A DNA stretch of 33,562 nucleotides, taken from Nodularia sp. (in: cyanobacteria). GTDB lineage: Bacteria > Cyanobacteriota > Cyanobacteriia > Cyanobacteriales > Nostocaceae. The stretch lies in assembly GCA_007692755.1 (NCBI GenBank), contig REBL01000188.1, forward strand, positions 1 through 33,562. Direction: 5' to 3'. The notes under the pieces are model-generated. The model saw nothing but the letters and a program-made list of their open reading frames with translations. It did not search any database and was not told the origin of the DNA. Made by a program: the position numbers and the translations under genes. Each line of letters starts with the position of its first letter. Position 1 is the stretch's first letter. This document shows, piece by piece, positions 17,252 to 26,537 of the stretch.

Positions 17252-20200
17252 TTATGCAGTGACTAATTTTTCGCCTGACAGCATTCGTACTGCGGCTTCG
17301 AGTAAAGCTTCTTCGAGATAGGGCTTGGTAAAGTAGCCACTAGCACCGAGTTGAACTGCCATTTGTCGGTGTTTGTCTGCACCTCGTGAGGTAAGCATGG
17401 CAATAGGTAGGTGGTTGAGGCTGGAATCTTTTTGGATGCGGGAGAGCAATTCCAGTCCGTCGCAACGGGGCATTTCGATGTCACAAAATACGATATCGCA
17501 AGGTAGACCAGAACGGAGTTTGTCCCAAGCTTCCTGCCCATCACGCGCCTGTTCAACGCGATAACCAGCTTTGGTAAATGTCAGCGAGAGTAATTCTCTA
17601 ACCGTAATTGAGTCATCGACAATCAGCACTGTGGGGTCAATTTTTTCTACCGTGCTTTCTGGCACACCTGGGTCTTGTTGCTGCCAAAGTTTACTACCAT
17701 TGTGTTTAGAAATCCGCCCTTGGAAGATATCTATAATCTCTAGGACATCAGCGATAGGCATGATGCGACCATCTCCTAAGACGGTAGCACCAGCAACACC
17801 AATGGGTTTGGGTGCGGGGCTTTCAAATTGCTTGATGACAATTTCTTGCTCACTCAGCACTAGGTCAATTTGTAAGGCAATTAAGGTATTTCCCGATCGC
17901 ACTACCACCACTGAGACCATATCATCATCACGGTTGCCACCATAAACATTACCGCGACTCAACTGACGATTGAAGGTTAAAAGTTCTTTCAACGGTCGGA
18001 AGGGCAGTAATGTATCGCGCCAAGAAATATATGATTGTCCATCGGCGTGATGCTGAATACTTTTTACGGGTATATCTAGGGTATCTTCCACCCCGTCCAT
18101 CGGGAAGGCAATCCGGGCTTTATCGGAAACACAGCAGAGCGCCTTGCAAATACTCAAGGTCAATGGTAAACGAATAGTAAAGGTGGTTCCTTCACTGATA
18201 GTCGAATTTGTGTTGACTATGCCACGAATTTCGCTAATTTCGGAACGCACTACATCCATTCCTACGCCACGGCCGGAAATCTCATCTGCTTTGTCTTTAA
18301 TACTAAAACCTGGCTGGAATAGCAGGTCATAGACTTCCATCCGCGAAATTGATTTTGCTTGCTCTGGTGTCAGCATACCCAGCAGAACCGCTTTTGCTTT
18401 GATTTTTTCTGGCTCGATACCAGCACCATCGTCACCAACGGAAATCACGGTTTGGTTACCTTGGTAGAAGGCACGAATCGTAATGTATCCGGCGGGTGGT
18501 TTACCAGCGGCTTTCCTGATATCTGGCGTTTCAATACCGTGAGCGATCGCATTGTTGAGCATATGAGTCAACGGATCGGTGAGATGATCTAAAATCATCT
18601 TGTCAATTAAGGTATCTCCGCCTTCAATCACCAAATTTACTTGTTTACCATACTTAATCGCGTTGTCGCGGACTCCTCGCCGCAAGCGATCAATGGTTTG
18701 GGAAAAAGGCACCATTCGCGCTCGTGTGAGTCCCTCTTGTAGCTGGGTTGTCACTTGGCGGAACTGTCGCGCTACTCTTTCGCTTTCTTCAGTTACAAAG
18801 TCAATGTCACTCGCTGACTCACGCACCCTGACAATAAATTCAATCATTTCTTGGGATAACGTATGGAAAGGAGTAAAGCGATCCATTTCTAACTCACTGA
18901 AACCCATGTCTGTATGGGAATCATTCGTTTGAACGTTATTGTCTGGAGTTACTTTAGGTTCTTTGGATTTGCGACTAGCCAGAAGAGAAGCTTCCAATAG
19001 CGATCGCTCATACAATTCTTGCATCCTGGCTCCCACGTCTGACAGATGTTGCACCTGAATCAGCAAGTTATCTAAAGATTGTCGTAGCCGTTCATGATCC
19101 TGTTCTAAGGTGTTGCGGTTGACCACCAACTCCCCAACTAAATTGCTCATATCGTCCAGTTGCTTAACTGGCACTTTCATTGTTTCTTCAAATCTGGCAG
19201 TACGACGATCTGAAGAACGAGAGATTTTGCTGGTGAGCGGTTTTGCTTTAATCTGTGGTGAGTGGGATATGCTTTGATCTGCTTCTGCTAACAGTTTCTC
19301 CAAATCGCTAAATTCATCATCTATATCCGCTGAGGCAACAATATAATTGGTAGTTTGGTTAGTAGTTAGTTCAAATTGTGGTGCGTAGGATGGCTGGTCA
19401 TGGGATACCTTTACCTCCTGGTCGTCGTCGCTTGTATTCAGCAAAGCTTCCAGAGAGGCAAAATCTTCTTCTAGCATTGAACTAGCAGGAGAACTTACTG
19501 CTTCTTCTTCTTCTTCTTCTTCTAATAATGCTTCTAACTCAGAAAAGTCATCTTGGATATAAGTATCATGTTCTGAAGTAACCTCTGCTGGCAAAACAAA
19601 ATTAGCATTTTCGCTGGTAGCTAATTCTTGGTTGAGTGATATTGGCTCTGTTTCCAACAGCTGATCTGATAAATCGGCTGTCTCCCCTAATATTTCTGCC
19701 CCAGATTCTAGATTCAACTCGTTTTGACTGGTATCTAGAGGAGCGACTGAAGTTTCTGCAATATTATTATTTACTAATAATTCTTCTGGATTTACTGCTG
19801 GCTGCTCAGTTTCTGCCGCGAATAAATCATCAACTAAATCAGTTGCTGGCGTAATATCAACTTCATCTGCCAAACCAGAGTTAACATTAACATCTACAAA
19901 ATCTGATTCAGCTTGAAGCTCTTGTAATTCTAAATCTTCTGGAGAACTTACATCTAAACTTGTTTCTGAAGCCAATAATTCGTCATCCTCAACCAGACTC
20001 TCGGCATCATCCAGTTGAACATAAGTTGAGTTATCTGCATCGGCTATTTCTGACGAGAGGATTTGCGAATTCTCATCAAGGTCATCAAACAAATCAATTT
20101 CCAAATCAGCAAAGACTGCGGGAGAATCTACAGAATTTGGCTTGGATGGCTCCTTTGTAAATTCTGGTGTGAAATCTAACGCTTCTGGTTCTTGGGCAAA

Positions 20201-22414
20201 GCCGCTAATTTCCTGTAGAGTCTCCTCATCGTCGTCATCGGTTGGAGGTATGGAATTGAATGCTGCTAAATCTGCAAATAAATCATCTTCATCACCAGTA
20301 TCTGATGGCAAGATTAAATCTTGCTCATAGAAAGTGAGATCATCATCATTTGTGGAAAACGCGGGTATAGACTCTTCAAAATCGCCAAAAATATCACCAT
20401 AATCCGCCGCAACGAACAAACTCTCCTCTAAAGCTTTAGCGATATCCTGCTCAACTAATGGAACAGCTGCTTCTTGTTGTTCTGTTGTGGTTTCCTGGTT
20501 CCAAAAGTCGTTTAAATTCTCTTCTGTCTGAATTAATTCTATTTCTGTTGCAGGTGTAATATCAAATAAGTCACCGATTTCTGACTCATCACTAGGCAGT
20601 TGTGGACTATTTTCAACATCATCAAAATCATCAAACACACCATCTAAATTAAAAGATTCTGGCTGGACTATACTAGGTTTAGCTTCTATATAATCATCCG
20701 GTAAAATCTCCTCTACATCTGCATTATCTGGTTCTGAGAATAAGTCATCAAAACTGCTTTGTTGGTTCGGAGATATTTGTTCTGGTTGAGTTACTTCGCC
20801 AGTAGGCAGTAATTCATGTTCATCTATTGTTTGTGCTAATGAATCACCTATTAAATCATTTTGGTTAGGTTCATCAGAAGATGCCGATGATTCGCTAGAA
20901 ATTGCCGCAGATGTTGGTTGATTTTGCAGATTGTGATCCTCTGTTTCCGCAAAATTGTTGCCAAACAATAGGTTTAAATCGTCTGTGGTTGTGAGACTGA
21001 TTTGCTGTTCATTGTCGTTTTTCTCTTCATCAAAGGATAGAAAGTCAGTGAAATCGTGATCAGCATCTTCTCTATTGCTGTCACCGAAATCTATTCCTAA
21101 TTCACTAGCGGCGCTAACTTCTAAAACTTCTTCTTGTTGCCAGGTTTCATCTAGTTCGGAAGTTTCACCTTTAAATAAATCAGCTAGGGTATTTAACTCC
21201 GCTAATCCTACTTCAGGGCCATTTTGGCCAACATTGCTCATGTATGTGTTTTCTTGATTACCCAAGAAGAACATCTGAGTCCGAGCAGTTACCGGAGAAA
21301 TCTCCTGACTGGGCTGAAGTTGCTCGGATAGTTCAGTGAGGCTAGTTATGCTATCTGTTGGCTGTAGAATAGTCGGCTGCTGACTGACAAAATTATCTGT
21401 AGTCGCAGACAATTCCTCATCTGCTACAGATGCAGACTGGTGATCTGGCAAATCTTGAGACTGTAATAACTCAAGTTCTGGCAACTTCAAGAGCGCTGTT
21501 AATTGCTGACTAATTGAAATCTCGTCTTCCCTACCTTGAAGAACTAATTCTTGGGCTTGTTTGATTTCGGTAATGATAATTTTGGCTAGGGTGAGATAGG
21601 TATTTTGCGGATTAGCGATCGCATTTGCTGCTGCTTGACACAATTTAGACCAATGAGGCAAATTCCAAGTCTGGCCCAGACTGACTAACTGCTGACAACA
21701 TTGCTGAAGATTGTTCCGAGATTCGGGTGCAATCTTTTGTTTAAACAGTTGCAACATTTCCCGCAGTGCTTGTAAAACCTGGGCTTGAAATTCATCCCAA
21801 TTCTCACTTTCTGGGGCGGGAAAGAGCGAATGTGTTTCTGAAGCTACTGCAGACAGGGGTAATTCGATTGATCTACTTTCGGTGTCTTCTTCCTGGTCGG
21901 GAATATCCTGGCGCAGGAACAGCTCGGTCAGTGTGGTAACGCTGTCCTGCTGATTTGGTTCTATTTCTGTTGTGGTTACCCCACTATTTTTTTGTTGTAC
22001 AAGTAGTTCCAGATGCTCATATAGCCATTTAAAGACCGGCTCAGTTTCTAACATCAGAGTATTAGCAGCTTCTTCCGATAGACCAAATGGCCCACTCAAA
22101 TGTTCTAATAACACCTTGAGGGTATCAGATACACCGAGAAACAAAGATTCTAACTTTTGGTCAACCTGAACCGGATGTTCTTTAAGAACTTTAAAACAAT
22201 CTTCCAGACGGTGAGAGGTTTGCTGAATACTATTCAGCCCCAGCATAGCTGCGCTTCCTTTGATCGAATGAGCTGCCCGGAAAACTTCATTGACCATTTC
22301 CGGGTCATTCAAGGTACTTTGGAGATTCAGTAACCCCTGCTCAATCGTATTCAGATGGTCTCTGGCTTCTTCTATGAAATAACCTAAAATCCGCTGTTGT
22401 TGTTCCGGCAGCAT
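17252..22414 (-). CDS. hmpE: Hybrid CheA-type histidine kinase HmpE (PilL-like)
   Basis: Central kinase of the hmp (type IV pilus chemotaxis-like) system. ~1720 aa from the start used here. One HPt domain with phospho-acceptor His49 (AAHSIKGSAAML) is followed by a very long acidic linker (~130-1070), a dimerisation domain (VKQLDDMSNLVGELVVNRN, ~1078), HATPase_c (N box HMLNNAIAHGIE, VGDDGAGIEPEKI, ISGRGVGMDVV), a CheW-like domain, and a C-terminal receiver with Asp in FCDIEMPRCDG (~1644) and the TSRG and FTKPY motifs. I chose ATG 22414 (MLPEQQQRIL): the frame extends 19 codons to 22471, but those codons are mostly a heptanucleotide STRR (TQHSALSTQHSAL) and look non-native. Neither start has a strong ribosome site. 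It is last in the hmpA-E cluster, 89 bp after hmpD. Confidence 0.92.
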   Translation of the reverse strand: MLPEQQQRILGYFIEEARDHLNTIEQGLLNLQSTLNDPEMVNEVFRAAHSIKGSAAMLGLNSIQQTSHRLEDCFKVLKEHPVQVDQKLESLFLGVSDTLKVLLEHLSGPFGLSEEAANTLMLETEPVFKWLYEHLELLVQQKNSGVTTTEIEPNQQDSVTTLTELFLRQDIPDQEEDTESRSIELPLSAVASETHSLFPAPESENWDEFQAQVLQALREMLQLFKQKIAPESRNNLQQCCQQLVSLGQTWNLPHWSKLCQAAANAIANPQNTYLTLAKIIITEIKQAQELVLQGREDEISISQQLTALLKLPELELLQSQDLPDHQSASVADEELSATTDNFVSQQPTILQPTDSITSLTELSEQLQPSQEISPVTARTQMFFLGNQENTYMSNVGQNGPEVGLAELNTLADLFKGETSELDETWQQEEVLEVSAASELGIDFGDSNREDADHDFTDFLSFDEEKNDNEQQISLTTTDDLNLLFGNNFAETEDHNLQNQPTSAAISSESSASSDEPNQNDLIGDSLAQTIDEHELLPTGEVTQPEQISPNQQSSFDDLFSEPDNADVEEILPDDYIEAKPSIVQPESFNLDGVFDDFDDVENSPQLPSDESEIGDLFDITPATEIELIQTEENLNDFWNQETTTEQQEAAVPLVEQDIAKALEESLFVAADYGDIFGDFEESIPAFSTNDDDLTFYEQDLILPSDTGDEDDLFADLAAFNSIPPTDDDDEETLQEISGFAQEPEALDFTPEFTKEPSKPNSVDSPAVFADLEIDLFDDLDENSQILSSEIADADNSTYVQLDDAESLVEDDELLASETSLDVSSPEDLELQELQAESDFVDVNVNSGLADEVDITPATDLVDDLFAAETEQPAVNPEELLVNNNIAETSVAPLDTSQNELNLESGAEILGETADLSDQLLETEPISLNQELATSENANFVLPAEVTSEHDTYIQDDFSELEALLEEEEEEEAVSSPASSMLEEDFASLEALLNTSDDDQEVKVSHDQPSYAPQFELTTNQTTNYIVASADIDDEFSDLEKLLAEADQSISHSPQIKAKPLTSKISRSSDRRTARFEETMKVPVKQLDDMSNLVGELVVNRNTLEQDHERLRQSLDNLLIQVQHLSDVGARMQELYERSLLEASLLASRKSKEPKVTPDNNVQTNDSHTDMGFSELEMDRFTPFHTLSQEMIEFIVRVRESASDIDFVTEESERVARQFRQVTTQLQEGLTRARMVPFSQTIDRLRRGVRDNAIKYGKQVNLVIEGGDTLIDKMILDHLTDPLTHMLNNAIAHGIETPDIRKAAGKPPAGYITIRAFYQGNQTVISVGDDGAGIEPEKIKAKAVLLGMLTPEQAKSISRMEVYDLLFQPGFSIKDKADEISGRGVGMDVVRSEISEIRGIVNTNSTISEGTTFTIRLPLTLSICKALCCVSDKARIAFPMDGVEDTLDIPVKSIQHHADGQSYISWRDTLLPFRPLKELLTFNRQLSRGNVYGGNRDDDMVSVVVVRSGNTLIALQIDLVLSEQEIVIKQFESPAPKPIGVAGATVLGDGRIMPIADVLEIIDIFQGRISKHNGSKLWQQQDPGVPESTVEKIDPTVLIVDDSITVRELLSLTFTKAGYRVEQARDGQEAWDKLRSGLPCDIVFCDIEMPRCDGLELLSRIQKDSSLNHLPIAMLTSRGADKHRQMAVQLGASGYFTKPYLEEALLEAAVRMLSGEKLVTA

Positions 22415-22424
22415 AATAAAAGTT

Positions 22425-22499
22425 CTGAGTGCTGAGTGCTGAGTGCTGAGTGCTGAGTGCTGAGTGGTCATTGACTAATGACTAATGACTCATGACTAT
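22425..22499. repeat. Two adjacent STRR arrays between hmpD and hmpE
   Basis: Six perfect copies of CTGAGTG at 22425-22466 are followed by four copies of TGACTAN at 22472-22499. The arrays occupy nearly all of the hmpD-hmpE gap and create a false N-terminal extension of hmpE. They separate hmpE from the rest of the cluster and could affect its translation or expression. Confidence 0.95.
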
Positions 22500-22503
22500 T
22501 TAA

Positions 22504-25440
22504 TTACTTGGATTCAAGGGTTTCCACGCGGAAACGCTCTACGGAGGAGATTAAGTCACGGGAAACACCGACTAAAAGCTGTAGTGCGCCTGAAACGCGC
22601 TGGGCTTCTTGGGAGGTTTCTTGGGCTGTAAGTTCCACCGATTGCATAACGTGTGCCACGGCACGGGAAGTTTCTGTTTGTTCTACTGTGTCGCTGGTAA
22701 TGGAGCGCACCAAAGTATCAATGCGATTCGCTACTTGAATGATATTTTCCAGCGATCGCTTGGCTTCTTCTGCCAATTTAGTGCCTTTAATTACCTGTTG
22801 TGTGCCTTCTTCCATTGCGGTCATTACCGAGCCGGTTTCGCTCTGGATTTGCATGACAATCTGTTCAATTTCCTTTAAGGATTTGGCAGATTTGTCTGCT
22901 AGCTGGCGCACTTCATCTGCCACAATGGCAAACCCACGTCCTGCATCACCGGCTCTAGCTGCCTCAATACTGGCGTTGAGTGCTAGTAAGTTGGTACGGG
23001 AGGCAATCTGAGAAATTAACGCCACAATTTTAGAAATTTCTTGCGAAGATTCGGCTAGTCGCTTCACCTTGCGGGTAGTTTCAGCCACAGTTTCGCGAAT
23101 TTCTAAAATACCTGCCACCGTATTTTCCACAGCTTCTCCACCCTTGAGAGCGATCGCACTGGCATCACCAGCCACAATTTCTGCTTCCCGTGCGGCTTCC
23201 GCTACCCGTTGAATCGAGTCAGTCATCACCTGTACCGAATTTAAGGTTACTCCTAACTCTTCTGCTTGTCGCAAAGCATCACTTGATAAAGCTCTCGCAA
23301 ATGTTTCGGAATTAGTTGCACCTTTTGTTACCTCTTTTGCTGCTACTTTTACTTGTTGGACAATATCCCGGAGGTTTTGAATTGTCAGATTAAAGGCATC
23401 AGCAACGGCTCCTAGTACGTCGGCTGTCACTTCGGCTTGGACTGTCAAATCACCTCTAGCAGCCCCCTCCACATCGTCTAACAGGCGAATCACTTGGCGT
23501 TGCAAATTTTCTTTGGCTTCTTCTTGTTCATCAGCTTTGCGTTGGGCATCATGTGTAGTTCTAAAAATCACACGAGCCATTTCATTAAAGCCAGTAGACA
23601 AGCGCCCTAATTCATCTTCGGAATACACCGTGGCTTGCACATTCAGATTACCTTGACTGACTGCATCAAACTGAGCTTGCAAATCATTAGTGGTGCGGCG
23701 AATTTGCTTGAGTGTTAGATTGCCCATAAAGGCTGCTGTCCCGAAACCAGCAATACCCGCAGCCAGTGACATTGCCCAGCCTGTATTCCTAACTGATTCC
23801 CGTTGTTCGGGTGGCGAAAAGTTAGTAGTTGTGAAGCTAACTGTAGCTACCACTAATGCCGAGAAAATGCCAACTGTGCCAGCCACGAACCAGGGTTTCA
23901 CATCGAGGGATGCATTCTCTAAAGGTGCTAGCCAGCCTTGCTCGACGCTAACGTTAAGTTCTGGCTTCGAGACATTTTTTTCAGTAAATATAGGAACTGC
24001 TTCTGGTTGGATATTATCTGAGCCGGTAATGGAGAACAGTTCATCTTCGCGTTCTTTCGGCTCATTTTTAGAGTTAGATCCCGTGTCTTTACCTTGTACT
24101 TTACCACTACTGTCTAGTGAACCCGAATTCATAGACATATCATCAAAGCTAGAACTTGCTTCTGTTAAGTCAAATCCGGGAATGTTTCCTAAATCATCAA
24201 ATTCATCAAAGTCATCTAAAAACTCGATATTACTCTGAGAATTTTCGCCCTTTAGTAAACTATTTGTATCTTCATCAGAGCCAAAAGCAGATTTAAATGC
24301 TTCAAAATCAAAACCATCATCATCATCATCATTAACAAAGTTATTTATATCTACAGCTACATCACTGGAGATATGCTGGTCTTTTGGCGAATAACTACCA
24401 TTTAAATTTGAGGATATTTCTTCATCTTCTATTTTCTCTAACCAATTATTAGAGTCCGACTGAGGTAAATTATCTGGAGTATTATTACTTAAATCATGGG
24501 GTTCTGTTGAATCCATGTTGAGATTTTCCTGACCCATCAGCAAAGTTTCGTCTTCCTGACTATTTTTTTCTAGGTCAAAATTTGACAGATTTGGCTCTTT
24601 TTCAGGCTCTTCAGTCAATATCTCAGGAGGAGTTTCTAAACTATTGCTCGTTGAAAAACTAACTTCTGCAAAAGCTGGATCATCTACATCTTGATCATAA
24701 GTTAGCGGAATTTCCTTCGAGTAGTCTGTGGCCGTATCTGATAAAATCCCGCCAATTTCTGGCTCATTTACACTTTCGGAGGCAATCTCGTTTTGCCAGA
24801 AAACGGGTAAATCTAATTCAACTTGCTCGTCTTCGCTATTGGCATGAGATTCTGTCCCGCTTTGATTTTGATTCAAAGCAAAAGGGTCTTCGCTCAAAGA
24901 TGCGGTTGAATCTGGCGTTTGATTAAATGAAATACTGTCTGCGGGCATCTCAAATGGATTGTCTGAGGATAGCTCTTCTGCATCTATAGATGGTTGAAGC
25001 TCTTCCAAGGAATCCATTTCAAATCTGTTGCTATCTAAGTTAGCAAACATCCCAAAATCTTCTAATTCTGGTGGATTAGATTCCAGATTATCAGAAATTT
25101 CTGTAACATTTATTTGCTCTAGCTGATGATTTTCTTCAATACCAAGCTCTGGCTCTAGTGATTCTTGGTATTGATTGATGCTTTCTAAACCATTATTGGC
25201 AAAACCAATAATTTCTTGATCATCAGACAACTGCAAAACTTTTTGATACTCTTGGTGTGCAACATCGTACTGCTGCAAAACATAGTAGATATGACCCCGT
25301 AACAAATGGCAATTAGCATCATCTGGTACGTTTTGCACCACTTCGTCAACTAAAGTGGCGGCAACTTCATAGTTCTGTTGTGCATAGGCTGTGCAAGCCT
25401 GCTTATATGAATCTAGATAATCGTTTAAACTAGCTGCCAT
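22504..25440 (-). CDS. hmpD: Methyl-accepting chemotaxis receptor HmpD (PilJ-like)
   Basis: Membrane receptor feeding the HmpE kinase. 978 aa from ATG 25440 (MAASLNDYLDSY), chosen because GGGAGGGAGG sits 7 bases upstream; the frame runs 11 codons further to 25473, overlapping hmpC. A TPR-like N-terminal region (~5-90) is followed by an acidic linker (~105-500), two close transmembrane helices (~513-540 and ~550-572), two HAMP-like domains (~575-630 and ~650-705, EDELGRLSTGFNEM), and the MCP signalling domain with hairpin tip near 820 (LNASIEAARAGDAGRGFAIV). With only ~15 residues between the helices there is no periplasmic sensor, so input is probably from the cytoplasmic TPR/acidic part or the membrane. 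It starts 20 bp after hmpC. Confidence 0.92.
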   Translation of the reverse strand: MAASLNDYLDSYKQACTAYAQQNYEVAATLVDEVVQNVPDDANCHLLRGHIYYVLQQYDVAHQEYQKVLQLSDDQEIIGFANNGLESINQYQESLEPELGIEENHQLEQINVTEISDNLESNPPELEDFGMFANLDSNRFEMDSLEELQPSIDAEELSSDNPFEMPADSISFNQTPDSTASLSEDPFALNQNQSGTESHANSEDEQVELDLPVFWQNEIASESVNEPEIGGILSDTATDYSKEIPLTYDQDVDDPAFAEVSFSTSNSLETPPEILTEEPEKEPNLSNFDLEKNSQEDETLLMGQENLNMDSTEPHDLSNNTPDNLPQSDSNNWLEKIEDEEISSNLNGSYSPKDQHISSDVAVDINNFVNDDDDDGFDFEAFKSAFGSDEDTNSLLKGENSQSNIEFLDDFDEFDDLGNIPGFDLTEASSSFDDMSMNSGSLDSSGKVQGKDTGSNSKNEPKEREDELFSITGSDNIQPEAVPIFTEKNVSKPELNVSVEQGWLAPLENASLDVKPWFVAGTVGIFSALVVATVSFTTTNFSPPEQRESVRNTGWAMSLAAGIAGFGTAAFMGNLTLKQIRRTTNDLQAQFDAVSQGNLNVQATVYSEDELGRLSTGFNEMARVIFRTTHDAQRKADEQEEAKENLQRQVIRLLDDVEGAARGDLTVQAEVTADVLGAVADAFNLTIQNLRDIVQQVKVAAKEVTKGATNSETFARALSSDALRQAEELGVTLNSVQVMTDSIQRVAEAAREAEIVAGDASAIALKGGEAVENTVAGILEIRETVAETTRKVKRLAESSQEISKIVALISQIASRTNLLALNASIEAARAGDAGRGFAIVADEVRQLADKSAKSLKEIEQIVMQIQSETGSVMTAMEEGTQQVIKGTKLAEEAKRSLENIIQVANRIDTLVRSITSDTVEQTETSRAVAHVMQSVELTAQETSQEAQRVSGALQLLVGVSRDLISSVERFRVETLESK

Positions 25441-25460
25441 TTGCTGCCTCCCTCCCAATT

Positions 25461-25991
25461 TCATCCTGCCCACCTCGCGCTCCGCAAAATTGCCATTTGA
25501 TCAAGCAGTCTTAAGCACTGTTTATTACTAGCATCTATTAACCACTCTCCACGTAAAAACGGAGTCATAGTATCGGGTAAATTAGTTGGTGGCATTAAAT
25601 TCTGGATATCCAGCCACTCCATACCACCAATTTTTTCTACCGCCAAGCCCACAATTGTGTCTTGTTCTTCAATAGCAATCACCGGAATTTCGGCTCTATC
25701 TGTGTTTAATGCGGTTGCTTCACCCAGGAATTGACCCAAATCAGCCACCCAAATTACTCGACCTCGTAAATTTAGAGTACCCAAAAGTAAAGGAGAAGCA
25801 TTAGGAATCGGGGTAATTCTATCAGGACTTAATTCCATCACCTCTCGGATACCAGTAGCTGGTAGGGCAAATTCCTGATCTGAGGGAATATAAAACCGCA
25901 AATGTAATTCACCTTCAGGACTTTCTACTTGTAGTTCTGGCCGAAACTGGTCTTGGCCACTACCAGTTAAAAAGTCCGGTTTGCTGACCAT
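25461..25991 (-). CDS. hmpC: CheW-like adaptor HmpC (PilI-like)
   Basis: Couples the HmpD receptor to the HmpE kinase at the cell pole or septum. 176 aa, essentially one CheW domain: LHLRFYIPSDQEFALPATGIREV, TPIPNASPLLLGTLNLRGRVIWVADLG, and VGLAVEKIGGMEWL. A GAGGA ribosome site precedes the ATG by ~12 bases. Only 7 bp separate it from the hmpB stop and 20 bp from the hmpD start, so the genes are clearly co-transcribed. Confidence 0.92.
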   Translation of the reverse strand: MVSKPDFLTGSGQDQFRPELQVESPEGELHLRFYIPSDQEFALPATGIREVMELSPDRITPIPNASPLLLGTLNLRGRVIWVADLGQFLGEATALNTDRAEIPVIAIEEQDTIVGLAVEKIGGMEWLDIQNLMPPTNLPDTMTPFLRGEWLIDASNKQCLRLLDQMAILRSARWAG

Positions 25992-25998
25992 ATCGTTT

Positions 25999-26364
25999 TT
26001 ATCCTCGCAGCAGTTGTTTGACTGTTCCCACCAATTCGGTTGGTTGAAACGGTTTGGCTATGTAAGCATCGGCACCTTGCTTCATACCCCAGTAGCGATC
26101 AAATTCTTCACCTTTAGAAGAACACATCACTACGGGGACATTTTGGGTTTTCGGGTTGGACTTTAACCGACGACACAATTCATAGCCGTTCATCCGGGGC
26201 ATAACAATATCCAATACCACTAAGTCGGGAGGAGCTGTTTGAATTGCCTCCAATGCTTCTACTCCGTCATTGGCGTGTGTAACTATTAAACCACTTGCTT
26301 TCAGGAGGTCTGTAATCATCTCCCGTTGTGCGATACTGTCTTCCACAATCAGAACTGTACTCAT
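25999..26364 (-). CDS. hmpB: CheY-like single-domain response regulator HmpB (PilH-like)
   Basis: 121-aa receiver domain with no output domain, expected phospho-acceptor from HmpE controlling pilus activity. Acidic pocket E8/D9 (VLIVEDS), phospho-Asp52 (VVLDIVMP) and Lys104 (IAKPF) are all present. The usual T/S switch position lies in VVMCSSKGE, where a serine serves and a cysteine replaces the common leucine or methionine. An AGGAGGT site lies ~12 bases before ATG. It is second in the hmp cluster, ~170 bp after hmpA. Confidence 0.93.
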   Translation of the reverse strand: MSTVLIVEDSIAQREMITDLLKASGLIVTHANDGVEALEAIQTAPPDLVVLDIVMPRMNGYELCRRLKSNPKTQNVPVVMCSSKGEEFDRYWGMKQGADAYIAKPFQPTELVGTVKQLLRG

Positions 26365-26537
26365 AAATGCCTATCTACCTCCTGGTGTAGACGTTCCTTG
26401 TTGGAACATTCCCTGATCCCCCCGCAAAAAATTATTGTATAAATTAATTTTATTGTTTCACTAATGTACTAGATCATAGCCTTGTACTGGAGTCAATTGA
26501 TTCTGTGATAACATCTTTTGCCCAAGTTTTTATGGCA

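Noticed and set aside
22415-22471. N-terminal 19-codon extension of hmpE
   Set aside because: Encoded by heptanucleotide STRR units (repeating QHSAL). The conserved HPt region starts at MLPEQQQ, so the extension is probably not native.
22425-22499. CRISPR-like repeat array
   Set aside because: Units are 7 bp, contiguous and without spacers: STRR, not CRISPR.
23690-24238. 182-codon plus-strand frame opposite hmpD
   Set aside because: Antisense shadow of the hmpD coding sequence (membrane and acidic linker region); the composition is explained by the complementary codons.
25441-25473. N-terminal 11-codon extension of hmpD
   Set aside because: The extension contains the GGGAGGGAGG ribosome site for ATG 25440, so translation most likely begins at MAASL.
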